NCBI RefSeq assembly: GCF_900078705.1
Contig: NZ_FKIF01000008.1
Coordinates: 310,001 to 374,000, forward strand
Length of the DNA stretch: 64,000 nucleotides
Direction: 5' to 3'
Source: Bordetella ansorpii
GTDB taxonomy: Bacteria; Pseudomonadota; Gammaproteobacteria; Burkholderiales; Burkholderiaceae_B
Below are positions 6,928 through 14,721 of the stretch, one piece after another; the first letter of the stretch is position 1; every line of letters starts with the position of its first letter. The notes under the pieces are model-generated. The model was not told where the DNA came from, did no database searches, and saw nothing but the letters and a program-made list of their open reading frames with translations. The translations under genes and the position numbers were made by a program.

Positions 6928-9000
6928 ATGAAAGTGACCAATACCGAACTGGCCGCCGTCCAAGCCGCCAGCCCCCGCCTGGACATCCCCCACAACGCCC
7001 TGCGCCTGACCGATACCTACCAAGCGCGTGCGCGTGAAACCCTCAAAGCCGATCCCGAAGTCCGGGTGCTGCGCGCCACCATCTCGGCAATGGGCGGCAT
7101 GATCCTGCAAAACCTGATCGTCGTGGACAACGGCGACGGCACGTATGACGTGTGCGCAGGTGGCCGACGCTGGACCGCGCTGTCCATGCTGATCGAGGCC
7201 GGCGAACTGCCCGACAACCACCCGGTGCCGTGCCTGATCATCCCGGCGCGCCATGCGCTCAATGCCTCGCTGATCGAAAACATCGCCCGCAAGGCCATGC
7301 ATCCGGCCGATGTCTACACCACCTATGCACGCTTGCGCGCCGAGAACTGGTCGGTGCCGGAAATCGCCATCGCGCACGGCGTGAGCGAAGTGGCGGTCCG
7401 AAAGCTGCTCGCGTTGGGCGAAGTGGCCCCCTCGCTGATGGCGCAGTTCCGCCAAGGGCGGATCGAACTGGCCGACATGCAAGCCCTGGCCGCAGTGCCA
7501 GACCATGCGCGCCAGATCGCGGTGTGGAAGGCCGTATCGCACCGTTCGAACTACCGACGCGCAGCCGATATCCGGGAACTGCTGACCGGGTCGGATATAC
7601 GCGGCGATTCGGTCCTGGCGCGCTACATCACCGTTGCGGCCTATGAACGCGCTGGCGGCAACGTGCGCCGCGACCTGTTTGCCGAGCGCGGCGAGGACGT
7701 GTACCTGACCGATGCGCAGAAGGTGCATTCGATGGTGGTGGACAAGCTCAAGCGCACCAAGCTTGCCCGCGCAATCGCCAAGGAAGGCTGGGCCTGGGTC
7801 CAGTTCCAACCCCTGCTGCCGCACGCCGAACGGCGCGACTACGGGTCTATCCAAGCCGCGCTGCGCGAGCCGAACGCAGAGGAAGCGGCCCGATTTAAGG
7901 CAATTGAGTCGGACCAAGACGACCTGCGCGAACGCATCGACGCCTCGGGCATCGACGAAGACGACAAGGAAGATGACGAGGACGAGGACGACGGGCAGGC
8001 AGGCGCACCCGACAAGCCCGAAGCCGGCCAACATCCCTTGACCGTCCTACGCCAGAAATGGCAGGAACTGGACCGCGAGCGCCGCGCGCTGTACGAAACG
8101 CTGTGGGACTATCCCGCCGAACTCAAGCCGCTTGCTGGTGTCATCGTCCATCTAGACGCATCGGGCGAACCCGTCGCCAGCCGGGGGCTGGTGCGCGAAC
8201 AGGACCGCGAAGCCGTCAGCGCCTTGCTGCGCGTGCGCGGCGAAGCCCAAGCGCAGAGCGGCATCGACCTGCCTCGCACCAAGGCGCGTCCGCAGTTCAG
8301 CGCCGCCCTGGTCAATCGTTTGCAAGCTCAGCGCGTGATCGCCTTGCAGGCGGAAATCATGATCCGCCCACATCTGGCCCTGGCGCTGCTCATTGAGCAA
8401 CTGCTGGACCTGACACGCGGGGCCGATGTGTTCGACCTGCAAGCCGGCAGCGCGCACGCGGACTTGTGCAAGGTCGATGACGGTATGCGCGATTGCCCCG
8501 CATGGCGCGCCATGCAGGAGCGCCATACGACAGTCATGGCGGGATTGCCCGACGATGCCGACGCGGTGCTGCCCTGGTTGCTCGAACAGAGCCAGGACAG
8601 CCTGAACGCCATGCTGGCGATGCTTCTGTCCACGACCATCTATCGCATCGTGGCGCGCAACCACAGCACGCCCACCGGCCACCTGGATCGACTGGCCGAT
8701 ATCGTCGGTCTGGACATGACGAAGTGGTGGACGCCGACCGCGCAAAGCTACCTCAAGCACGTGTCCAAGGCGCAGATCGCCCAGGCCGTCACCGAAGGGC
8801 GCGACCCGAGCAGCGGCGCGAGCATCAACGGCATGAAGAAGGCCAACGCGGTACAGACCGCAGAAGCCTTGCTGGCCGGGTCCGGCTGGCTGCCGAACCC
8901 GCTGCGCCGACCCACGCCAGCCGCCGAGCCGCAAGCCGAGGACTCGGCCCAGGCTTCGAGCCAGCAGGACAGCCCCGTCGAGGCTGACGCGATGGCGTAA
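6928..9000 (+). CDS. ParB/RepB/Spo0J-like protein, long form
   Basis: A 690-residue protein. The ParB N-terminal nuclease/CTPase-like domain is visible: ILQNLIVVDNGDGTYDVCAGGRRW at 60-82 holds the AGGRRW box, and ENIARKAMHP at 117-126 is the second box. A helix-turn-helix with AIAHGVSEVAVRKLL (147-161) follows. An acidic low-complexity stretch (DEDDKEDDEDEDDG) lies near 345-358. The remaining C-terminal half is helical and unlike classical ParB. Such long ParB-like proteins are typical of ICE/plasmid accessory modules. No ParA gene is adjacent, so roles other than segregation (nuclease, regulation) are open. A ribosome-binding site AAGGAG precedes the start. Confidence 0.85.
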   Translation: MKVTNTELAAVQAASPRLDIPHNALRLTDTYQARARETLKADPEVRVLRATISAMGGMILQNLIVVDNGDGTYDVCAGGRRWTALSMLIEAGELPDNHPVPCLIIPARHALNASLIENIARKAMHPADVYTTYARLRAENWSVPEIAIAHGVSEVAVRKLLALGEVAPSLMAQFRQGRIELADMQALAAVPDHARQIAVWKAVSHRSNYRRAADIRELLTGSDIRGDSVLARYITVAAYERAGGNVRRDLFAERGEDVYLTDAQKVHSMVVDKLKRTKLARAIAKEGWAWVQFQPLLPHAERRDYGSIQAALREPNAEEAARFKAIESDQDDLRERIDASGIDEDDKEDDEDEDDGQAGAPDKPEAGQHPLTVLRQKWQELDRERRALYETLWDYPAELKPLAGVIVHLDASGEPVASRGLVREQDREAVSALLRVRGEAQAQSGIDLPRTKARPQFSAALVNRLQAQRVIALQAEIMIRPHLALALLIEQLLDLTRGADVFDLQAGSAHADLCKVDDGMRDCPAWRAMQERHTTVMAGLPDDADAVLPWLLEQSQDSLNAMLAMLLSTTIYRIVARNHSTPTGHLDRLADIVGLDMTKWWTPTAQSYLKHVSKAQIAQAVTEGRDPSSGASINGMKKANAVQTAEALLAGSGWLPNPLRRPTPAAEPQAEDSAQASSQQDSPVEADAMA

Positions 9001-9012
9001 GCGCCCTCACGC

Positions 9013-9172
9013 GCAGCGGCCCCAGGATCGGGGCCGCTGCGAAGGCGAAACCCCAAGCAGGGGCGCGGCGCGGCGGTCAAGGGTCGCTGCGCTTTACCCC
9101 TTGACCGCCGCGCCACCCCCTGCTGCGTCGTCGGCATCGGCACGAAGGGCACCCCTGGCCCTTCGTGCCGAT
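9013..9172. promoter_or_regulatory. Three consecutive perfect hairpins
   Basis: Stem 1 is 9013-9023/9030-9040 (11 bp). Stem 2 is GGCGCGGCGGTCAAGGG (9067-9083) with its exact complement 9098-9114 (17 bp, 14-base loop). Stem 3 is 9136-9150/9158-9172 (15 bp, 7-base loop). All are free of mismatches. The first may terminate the ssb-parB transcript. The other two lie in the leader of the next gene, and stem 2 shares the CAAGGG and CCCTTGAC elements with family-I leaders. Confidence 0.65.
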
Positions 9173-9209
9173 ACGGCCACCCCTGAACACCATGCAAGGA
9201 GTACCCGCC

Positions 9210-10514
9210 ATGCAAGACCTCACCGCCACCTACTCGCCCGAGGACAACAAGCTGCGTCTCTATAGCCTGCATCGCGTGGATGCGGACCTTTACCGCCGCC
9301 TCAAGGACGCAGGCTTTTCATGGGCACCCAAACAGGATTGTTTCGTCGCGCCCATGTGGACGCCAGAGCGCGAAGACCTGCTGCTCGAACTGTGCGGCCA
9401 GATCGAAGCGGAAACGACCACCGTTGCCCAACGTGCCGCCCAGCGCAGCGAACGGTTCGAAGACTATGGCGAACGCCGCCGCCAGGATGCCGAGACGGCC
9501 CGCAGCCGCGTCAGCGCCATCACCGCACATATTCCGATGGGCCAGCCGATCCTCGTCGGCCACCATAGCGAGCGGCGCGCACGCCGCGACGCCGAACGGA
9601 TCGAGCAGGGCATCCGGCGCGCCATCCTGGCCACCGATAAAGCGGCCTATTGGGACTGGCGTGCGCTGGGCGCAGAGCGCCATGCGCGCCAGAAGGCCGA
9701 CCCTGCCGTGCGGCATCGTCGCATTCGTACCCTGCAAGCCGAACAGCGCAAGCACCAGCGCACCCTGGACGAGGCCCAGGTCCGCTTGCGCATGTGGTCC
9801 GTCGAGGCCGTCTCGATCGAACAAGCCTTGCGAGTTGCCAGCGTGGCTAGCGTCTCGCACGCTTTCCCGCTCGCTGATTACCCGCGCTGTCCGCCAGCCT
9901 CGCAATATGAAGGCTTGATGTCCCTGTATGCCGCGCTCAAGGACGGGATTGTCGATCCCGCCCAGGCACGAGACATCGCCGCCGCGCAACTGCAACGGCA
10001 GATCGCCCGCGCGCAACGCTGGCGCGCGCATGTTGCGGGCAGGGTCGAGTATGAGCAAGCCCAGCAGGACGGCGACACCGGCGACCTTGCCCAGCAGTTT
10101 GACGTCGCCGCAGGCGGAAGTGTTCTGGTGGGCGGGGATTGGCGCGGCGTTCACCGCGTCAACCGCAGCGGCGGGTGCGTGGTGTCTTTGACCATCGATG
10201 CGCCCGCCTCGATGCATTGGGCCAAAACGATCAAAGTCGGCATTGAGGACGTCTCGGACTACCGTCCGCCTTCGGCCTGCGATCCGAAGCAAGCCAAGGC
10301 CCCGCCTATCGTCAATTACCCCGGCGAGGGCGTGCTGACTGTGACCGCCGCGCAATGGCGCGATACCCACCGCGACTACAAGGGCGTTCATACGGTCGAG
10401 GCTACCGCCGAACACGGTGCGTATCGCTGCCGCATGTTGATGCAACATGGCGCATCGCATCAGGTGTACCTGGGCGACAAGCCCCGCGTTGATCGGCCCG
10501 GGCCGCAAGCGTGA
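9210..10514 (+). CDS. DUF3560 domain protein
   Basis: A 434-residue protein. The N-terminal segment (YSPEDNKLRLY, then RLKDAGFSWAPKQDCFVAP) and the region around AHIPMGQPILVGHHSERRARRD match DUF3560, a family found on plasmids and ICEs. The central part is charged and helical (RIRTLQAEQRKHQRTLDEAQ). The C-terminal third holds beta-rich sequence (AAGGSVLVGGDWRGVHRVNR). Its function is unknown. The ATG at 9210 is chosen because it follows AAGGAG at nine bases; an upstream ATG at 9192 has no such site. It stands alone behind three long hairpins. Confidence 0.8.
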   Translation: MQDLTATYSPEDNKLRLYSLHRVDADLYRRLKDAGFSWAPKQDCFVAPMWTPEREDLLLELCGQIEAETTTVAQRAAQRSERFEDYGERRRQDAETARSRVSAITAHIPMGQPILVGHHSERRARRDAERIEQGIRRAILATDKAAYWDWRALGAERHARQKADPAVRHRRIRTLQAEQRKHQRTLDEAQVRLRMWSVEAVSIEQALRVASVASVSHAFPLADYPRCPPASQYEGLMSLYAALKDGIVDPAQARDIAAAQLQRQIARAQRWRAHVAGRVEYEQAQQDGDTGDLAQQFDVAAGGSVLVGGDWRGVHRVNRSGGCVVSLTIDAPASMHWAKTIKVGIEDVSDYRPPSACDPKQAKAPPIVNYPGEGVLTVTAAQWRDTHRDYKGVHTVEATAEHGAYRCRMLMQHGASHQVYLGDKPRVDRPGPQA

Positions 10515-10668
10515 GCCGCAGTAGGGCGGGCCTCGTTCCTCCCGCCTGTGCAGGGCGAGGGCGGGGCGGGTGGCCAAAATGTTGCATAACACGGTTCACC
10601 GCTCTGTCTTTTATTGCCAGTAAAAAGTGACGGTTAGTGCCGTCCCATGAACTGTCTGGAGTTGACCT

Positions 10669-11412
10669 ATGAAAGCCGGTCTCATCCTCACCATGCTCCT
10701 GGGTGGCTTGGCATCGACCGCCTACGCCTACGAGCCCCTTCAAAACGCGCAGATCAATCCTGACGGGTCACGCACGGTGCAGCGCGGCCAGCAGACCCCG
10801 CAAGCCAACGCCCAGCGCCAGCAGTTCTGCGAGGCGCGGGGCGGGGTGGACGTGACCAATGAAGGGAATGTCACGCTGTCGGCCGGGGCCGCAGACGTCA
10901 TCGTGTGCCAGTTCCCGGAGGGCACCAAGCCTGACACGGGTGGCTATGTGCCCGTCGATCCGCTGCCCGAAAGCAAGTCGCTGTCGCCCGATGTGCCGCT
11001 GCGCCCCGCGCCTTCCTTCGTTCCCGGGGCTGACGATGCGCAGGACGAGGACGAGCCGCTGTCGCATTTCGGGTTGCCGCCTGACACTGCGCTGGCCGCT
11101 GTTCCCTCGATTTCCGTCTATCCCGTCAACGGCTTTTCGGTCGTGGCCGGGCAAACCTTCTATGCCGCTGGCACCGTGGTCTTTGCCAACCTGGATCGCA
11201 CCATGCAGGGGACTGCTCGCTCTGCCATTCCCGCCTTGAATTGCAGTTGGCTGTGGGAAGGCGCGATCATCGGCGGCGGCGCGAACATTGGCGGCTACGT
11301 GGCGTGCCATACGAATAGTCCCGGTGTGGTTGCCACGCACATCGAAGGCTGCATCCGCACCTTCGGATGCGCGCAGGGTCAGGGTACGGTCGTCATCACG
11401 CCGAGAAGCTGA
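10669..11412 (+). CDS. Exported hypothetical protein, 247 residues
   Basis: The N terminus MKAGLILTMLLGGLASTAYA is a clear Sec signal peptide with an AYA cleavage site. The mature part has a Gln/Pro-rich stretch, then FCEARGG and VIVCQFPEG, an acidic linker and a C-terminal domain with four more cysteines (LNCSW, VACHTN, GCIRTFGCAQG). Six cysteines suggest periplasmic disulfides. No lipobox or membrane anchor is seen and I do not recognise a family. It is probably secreted to the periplasm or surface. It has its own 154-base upstream region, so it may be a separate unit. Confidence 0.7.
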   Translation: MKAGLILTMLLGGLASTAYAYEPLQNAQINPDGSRTVQRGQQTPQANAQRQQFCEARGGVDVTNEGNVTLSAGAADVIVCQFPEGTKPDTGGYVPVDPLPESKSLSPDVPLRPAPSFVPGADDAQDEDEPLSHFGLPPDTALAAVPSISVYPVNGFSVVAGQTFYAAGTVVFANLDRTMQGTARSAIPALNCSWLWEGAIIGGGANIGGYVACHTNSPGVVATHIEGCIRTFGCAQGQGTVVITPRS

Positions 11413-11455
11413 TCGTCTGCCCGGCGCGCCTGCTCTGGCAGAACGCGCCAGCGAG

Positions 11456-11474
11456 ACTTTCGCGTTGCGAAAGT
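11456..11474. promoter_or_regulatory. Perfect palindrome upstream of the VbhA/Fic operon
   Basis: ACTTTCGC (11456-11463) and GCGAAAGT (11467-11474) are exact complements around GTT. There is no T-run, so an operator or weak terminator is more likely than a strong terminator. It lies about 110 bases before the antitoxin start and 44 bases after the preceding stop codon. Confidence 0.4.
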
Positions 11475-11581
11475 GGTTTGCTGCTCGGGCCGTGCTGGCC
11501 CTTGGTGGCGCGGCGTGCGCCGCGCCGCCGCATCGCGCAGGACCGCGAAATTTCGTAAAATAGAGGCCTACAGGAGCTGCC

Positions 11582-11776
11582 ATGCTGACACCCAAAGAAA
11601 TCGAGCAACGCCGCCGTGATGTGGATGACGCGCTCGCCAGCCAACGGCTGGAAGGGCTCGAGCCGGATGCGCAGACGGTTCGCCAGATGCAGCAGTATGT
11701 CGACGGCCAGGTCGAACTGGCCGACGTTGTCGCGATCTTCGCGCGCCGAGTCGCCGGTGGCGAAGTACACGGCTGA
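11582..11776 (+). CDS. VbhA-like antitoxin of Fic toxin
   Basis: A 64-residue protein, about the usual length for VbhA antitoxins. Its helix carries S20-QRL-E24-G25, an exact match to the [S/T]xxxE[G/N] inhibitory motif by which class I Fic antitoxins block the ATP site of the toxin. The frame overlaps the Fic gene by 20 bases, the usual layout for such pairs. Upstream are a TAAAAT -10-like box and CAGGAG before the ATG. It is expected to keep the AMPylating Fic protein inactive in cells that carry the element. Confidence 0.88.
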   Translation: MLTPKEIEQRRRDVDDALASQRLEGLEPDAQTVRQMQQYVDGQVELADVVAIFARRVAGGEVHG

Positions 11777-12674
11777 CGACGCCTATTCGGACCCCGAAAC
11801 CGGGGTCCTCATCAACCGGCTGGGCATCCGCGACGAAGCCCTGCTCGCCAAGATCGAAGCGACCTACGCCATGCTGCGCGCCACGGAACTGGCGCGCCAG
11901 CCGCTCTCGGGCAGCTTCGATCTGGCCCACCTCCAGGCCATTCACAAGAAACTCTTTGGGGATGTGTACGACTGGGCTGGCCAGATCCGCACCGTCGATA
12001 TCGCCAAAGGCCGCACCCAGTTCGCGAGCGTCCACCACATCGAGCGCTACGCGCCCCAGATCACCGGCCCGCTTGCGCGCGAGAACTACCTGCGCGGGCT
12101 GGACGCCGACACCTTCAGCCGGCGTGCCGCCCACTATCTGGGCGAACTGAACGTGTTGCACCCGTTTCGCGAGGGCAACGGCCGCACGCTGCGTGCATTT
12201 ACCAGCCAACTGGCGCAGCAGGCCGGCTATCACATCGCGTGGTCCGGTATCAGCCGTGCCGACATGACCGAGGCATCGATCCAGGCCTATCACGCTGGTT
12301 CGGAGCTGCTCGCCGAGCTGATCCGGGCCAACGTGCGCGACGTGGCGTATGAACAAGCCGTGGATCTGGCCCGGACCGGCGGACAAGAGACGTTCGTAGC
12401 GCGGGCGCAGCCCGGGCAAACCTACCTGGGCGCGGTGATCGGCCAGACCGATACGTACCTGGTGCAGGCTGTGCGCGACGCTCCGCAGACCGTGGTGGTG
12501 CATCGGCGGCGCGCCTTGCTCGACAGCGAACCGCTCAAGCCGGGTGCGACCGTGGAGATCCGCTATCCCCACGGCGACGTGGGCCTGGTGCGGCTTGCAT
12601 CAGACGGGCTCGAGCGCCAGGGCGACGCGCCGCACGAACATCAGCGCCAGGCCGACCGCGACCTGGAGCGTTGA
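11757..12674 (+). CDS. Fic domain AMPylase toxin with C-terminal KfrB-like domain
   Basis: A 305-residue protein starting with GTG inside the end of the antitoxin gene. The upstream ATG frame is a shadow. The Fic core holds GQIRTVDIAKGRTQFA (75-90) and the complete motif HPFREGNGRTLR (135-146), with catalytic His135 and both arginines, so it should be active. Known relatives AMPylate topoisomerases or other targets. Residues 217-282 (GQTYLGAVIG, then VEIRYPHGDVGLVRLA) match a KfrB-like domain. Two conjugation-module proteins (23336-24361 and 30046-30603) carry the same domain. Bartonella VbhT has a BID translocation domain at this place. A role of KfrB in docking to the transfer machine is my inference. 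Confidence 0.9.
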   Translation: MAKYTADDAYSDPETGVLINRLGIRDEALLAKIEATYAMLRATELARQPLSGSFDLAHLQAIHKKLFGDVYDWAGQIRTVDIAKGRTQFASVHHIERYAPQITGPLARENYLRGLDADTFSRRAAHYLGELNVLHPFREGNGRTLRAFTSQLAQQAGYHIAWSGISRADMTEASIQAYHAGSELLAELIRANVRDVAYEQAVDLARTGGQETFVARAQPGQTYLGAVIGQTDTYLVQAVRDAPQTVVVHRRRALLDSEPLKPGATVEIRYPHGDVGLVRLASDGLERQGDAPHEHQRQADRDLER

Positions 12675-12713
12675 GCCGGCGCTGAACGGGGCGGGGCGGT
12701 CCTGCATCCCGGC

Positions 12714-12870
12714 ATCCTGACACGGCGATCCTTGCGCTCAAGGGCGGCGCGGCAATGGCTGCGCCGTTGCCGCTTGCGGCCGACGGCCGGTGCTTCGCAC
12801 CCCTTGACCGCAGCGGCTGCGCCGCGTTCTCCGGTCCCGGGCATGCCCGCCCGACAACCGGAGACCCACG
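12714..12870 (+). promoter_or_regulatory. Structured leader, family I, copy 3
   Basis: This is a diverged copy. The anchor-like ATCCTGACACGGCG (12714-12727) is followed by CAAGGGCGGCGCGG and its partner region CCCCTTGACCGC (about 12800). The end has a CCGGTC...AACCGG helix around a CGGGCATGCCCG palindrome, directly before GGAG and the start at 12871. Sequence identity to copies 1 and 2 is partial, but the order of elements is kept. Confidence 0.5.
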
Positions 12871-13098
12871 ATGAGCCTGTTCAACGTTTGGCGCCACGGC
12901 GCTGCCATGAAAACCACCGTCATCGCAGGCAACTGCCAGCAGGCCGTCGATCGGTTCTGCCAGCGCCACGGCTACGCTGATCACGCCGAGTACTGCCGCC
13001 AGCGCCGCTTGGCGCAGACCGACATCCACGTCCAAGCCGTCTATGCGCCATGCCAGGCACGCGGCGGTTGCTTCGCGGGCGACTGCTGCCTGCGCTGA
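12871..13098 (+). CDS. Hypothetical protein, 75 residues, Cys-rich C terminus
   Basis: A small protein with GNCQQAVDRFCQRHGYADHAEYCRQ and a cysteine-rich tail (CQARGGCFAGDCC). Eight cysteines in 75 residues suggest metal binding. An internal Met13 (MKTTVIAG) is a second possible start, but the ATG at 12871 follows GGAG and a family-I leader. No family is recognised and no neighbour shares its direction closely except the later methyltransferase. Confidence 0.6.
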   Translation: MSLFNVWRHGAAMKTTVIAGNCQQAVDRFCQRHGYADHAEYCRQRRLAQTDIHVQAVYAPCQARGGCFAGDCCLR

Positions 13099-13478
13099 TC
13101 GGGCCAGCGACGCCGGCCATGTAGCGCCCTGCGTGGGCGCTATTTCGGCGCGGCTATCGCAGGGCGCTTCCTGCGTCGCCGAGGCATCCATCCCGCCGTC
13201 GGCCACATTTTCCTAAACATCGTTCCAAGTGCTTTGCACTGCCCGGTGCCCACCGTCGCCGAGGGGGCCTGGCGCACAGGCGGCAATCGGCTCGCAGGGC
13301 GTTTTAGCCGATCGCCGCCTTGCAAGGGCTTTCGCGGCATAAACGGTCCCCCCGGCTGCGCCGGGACCCACCATTTATTCCACGTCCCTTGCGCGCGTGT
13401 GGCCCGCCTCGGCGCGGTCTGCCCCGTGCAGTGCAAAGGGGCGGACAAGCCGCCCCGGCTGCGCGAGGGAGCCTACTC
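13099..13478. other. Noncoding leader region of the methyltransferase gene
   Basis: No convincing gene was found. A long imperfect hairpin is formed by GGCGGCAATCGGCT (13279-13292) and AGCCGATCGCCGCC (13306-13319), with 13 of 14 positions paired. It is followed by TTGCAAGGGCTTTC and CATAAA, which recall the CAAGGGGGCTTTCATAAA block of family-II leaders. The region may be a diverged structured leader for the genes at 13479-14572. Confidence 0.4.
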
Positions 13479-14117
13479 ATGGGCCGATTCATCCTGGGCG
13501 ACTGCCTGAAAGTCCTGCCCGAATTTCCAGACCAGTGTGTGAATTTCATCCTGACCGACCCGCCGTATCTGGTCAATTTCCGCGACCGCACCGGCCGCAG
13601 CATTGCCAATGACCAGGACGGGGATTGGTTGCTGCCGGCGTTTGCGCAGTGCCACCGCGTGCTGCGCCAGAACGCCCTGTGCGTGTCGTTCTACGCATGG
13701 AACCGGGTGGATCAGTTTTTCGCGGCGTGGCGTAAAGCCGGATTCCGTGCGGTCGGGCATTTCGTCTTCACCAAGTCGTATGCCTCCAAGACCCGCTTTG
13801 TGCGCTATCAACACGAGGCCGCGTATCTGCTGGCCAAGGGCCAACCGGATATACCTGCCAGCCCGCCGCCGGACGTGCTGGCCTGGCGATACACGGGGAA
13901 CGCGCACCATCCCACGCAAAAACCGGTGTCGTGCCTATCGGCGCTCGTCCAGGCGTTCACGCAGCCCGGCGACATTGTGCTGGACCCGTTTGCCGGCTCG
14001 GGCTCGACCTGCGTTGCTGCACATCAATGCGGCCGGCGTTACGTGGGCATCGAACTGGAGCGGCGCTATCACGATGCGGCCGTCGCGCGCCTGCAAACCA
14101 CTACTCGGGAGGCATGA
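13479..14117 (+). CDS. DNA methyltransferase, beta-type N4/N6 (orphan)
   Basis: A 212-residue protein. The catalytic motif LTDPPY lies at 25-30 and the S-adenosylmethionine-binding motif LDPFAGSGST at 168-177. Motif IV before motif I, and NAHHPTQKP before motif I, mark the beta class of amino-methyltransferases. The protein is short for the class and contains no obvious separate target-recognition domain. No restriction endonuclease gene is near, so it is probably an orphan enzyme, for example to protect the element from host restriction or to set a methylation state. The start is at the first ATG after GAGGGAG. Its stop overlaps the next start (ATGA). Confidence 0.92.
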   Translation: MGRFILGDCLKVLPEFPDQCVNFILTDPPYLVNFRDRTGRSIANDQDGDWLLPAFAQCHRVLRQNALCVSFYAWNRVDQFFAAWRKAGFRAVGHFVFTKSYASKTRFVRYQHEAAYLLAKGQPDIPASPPPDVLAWRYTGNAHHPTQKPVSCLSALVQAFTQPGDIVLDPFAGSGSTCVAAHQCGRRYVGIELERRYHDAAVARLQTTTREA

Positions 14118-14572
14118 ACATGGCAAAGCCCACACTTTCGCAGACGGCACAGGAGGAGATCGCCGGCATCGCGGACACCGTGCTCGGCATCCACACGCTA
14201 GAGGCGCAGTACGTGGATCGACTGGATTTTCATGACCTGTCGGTCTGGTCCATCAAGGCTGCACTCGAAGCGGCGTATCTCGCCGGCATGGTGGATCACC
14301 ACCGAGGTGATGAGTCCGGCGCTACCGATCCAGGAACCAGTATGGATAAGACCAACGAGCAGCAATTGCTGGACTATCTGCGCGGCTACGCGCGCAGCCA
14401 CCCAGCCAACTTGCACCAGTTGCGCGAGTACATGCGCTGGCCGGCGATGGCGCGCGCGGAACGGGACAGGCGGGCGAGCCGCTTGCTGGACGTGCTGCCC
14501 GATGATCTTCTGCACGCGATTGCCGAAGGTGAACTTGACGTCAACGTCGTAGCGCGGCGGCTGGACGGATAG
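14114..14572 (+). CDS. DUF6900-type protein
   Basis: A 152-residue protein. The first 60 residues (MAKPTLSQTAQEEIAGIADT, then YVDRLDFHDLSVWSIKAALE) match the small plasmid/ICE family I know as DUF6900. The second half (QLLDYLRGYARSHPANLHQL) is a helical domain that could be a separate fused unit; an internal ATG at 14342 precedes it. The start overlaps the methyltransferase stop as ATGA, so the two are translationally coupled. The function is unknown. Confidence 0.7.
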   Translation: MNMAKPTLSQTAQEEIAGIADTVLGIHTLEAQYVDRLDFHDLSVWSIKAALEAAYLAGMVDHHRGDESGATDPGTSMDKTNEQQLLDYLRGYARSHPANLHQLREYMRWPAMARAERDRRASRLLDVLPDDLLHAIAEGELDVNVVARRLDG

Positions 14573-14721
14573 CCGTTGTGGCCCTGCGCCTAGCGTGGGG
14601 CCATTTCCAATTCAGGGGCCGCCGCCGGCGGCCCGATGGCGCTCGCCGCGCTGGCCGAGCGGGTCCGCAACTGCGGTTGCGTGCCGCTGCCACGCCCGCC
14701 GTTCGTCACCCAACTTCACCG
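14573..14721. other. Noncoding stretch preceding the family-II leader copy B
   Basis: No gene is seen. It is rich in GC palindromes (CCGCCGCCGGCGG near 14620). From about 14640 it resembles the stretch before copy A at about 5565-5643, so homology begins before the anchor motif. Confidence 0.4.

Noticed and set aside
5862-6995. Minus-strand frame of 377 codons across ssb
   Set aside because: It is a shadow of ssb and the NrdH-like gene, has low-complexity Gly/Ala/Arg composition and matches no family. The plus-strand genes have clear motifs.
12535-13206. Minus-strand frame of 223 codons
   Set aside because: It is antisense to the family-I leader and the small Cys-rich gene. Composition is Ala/Arg-rich without a domain.
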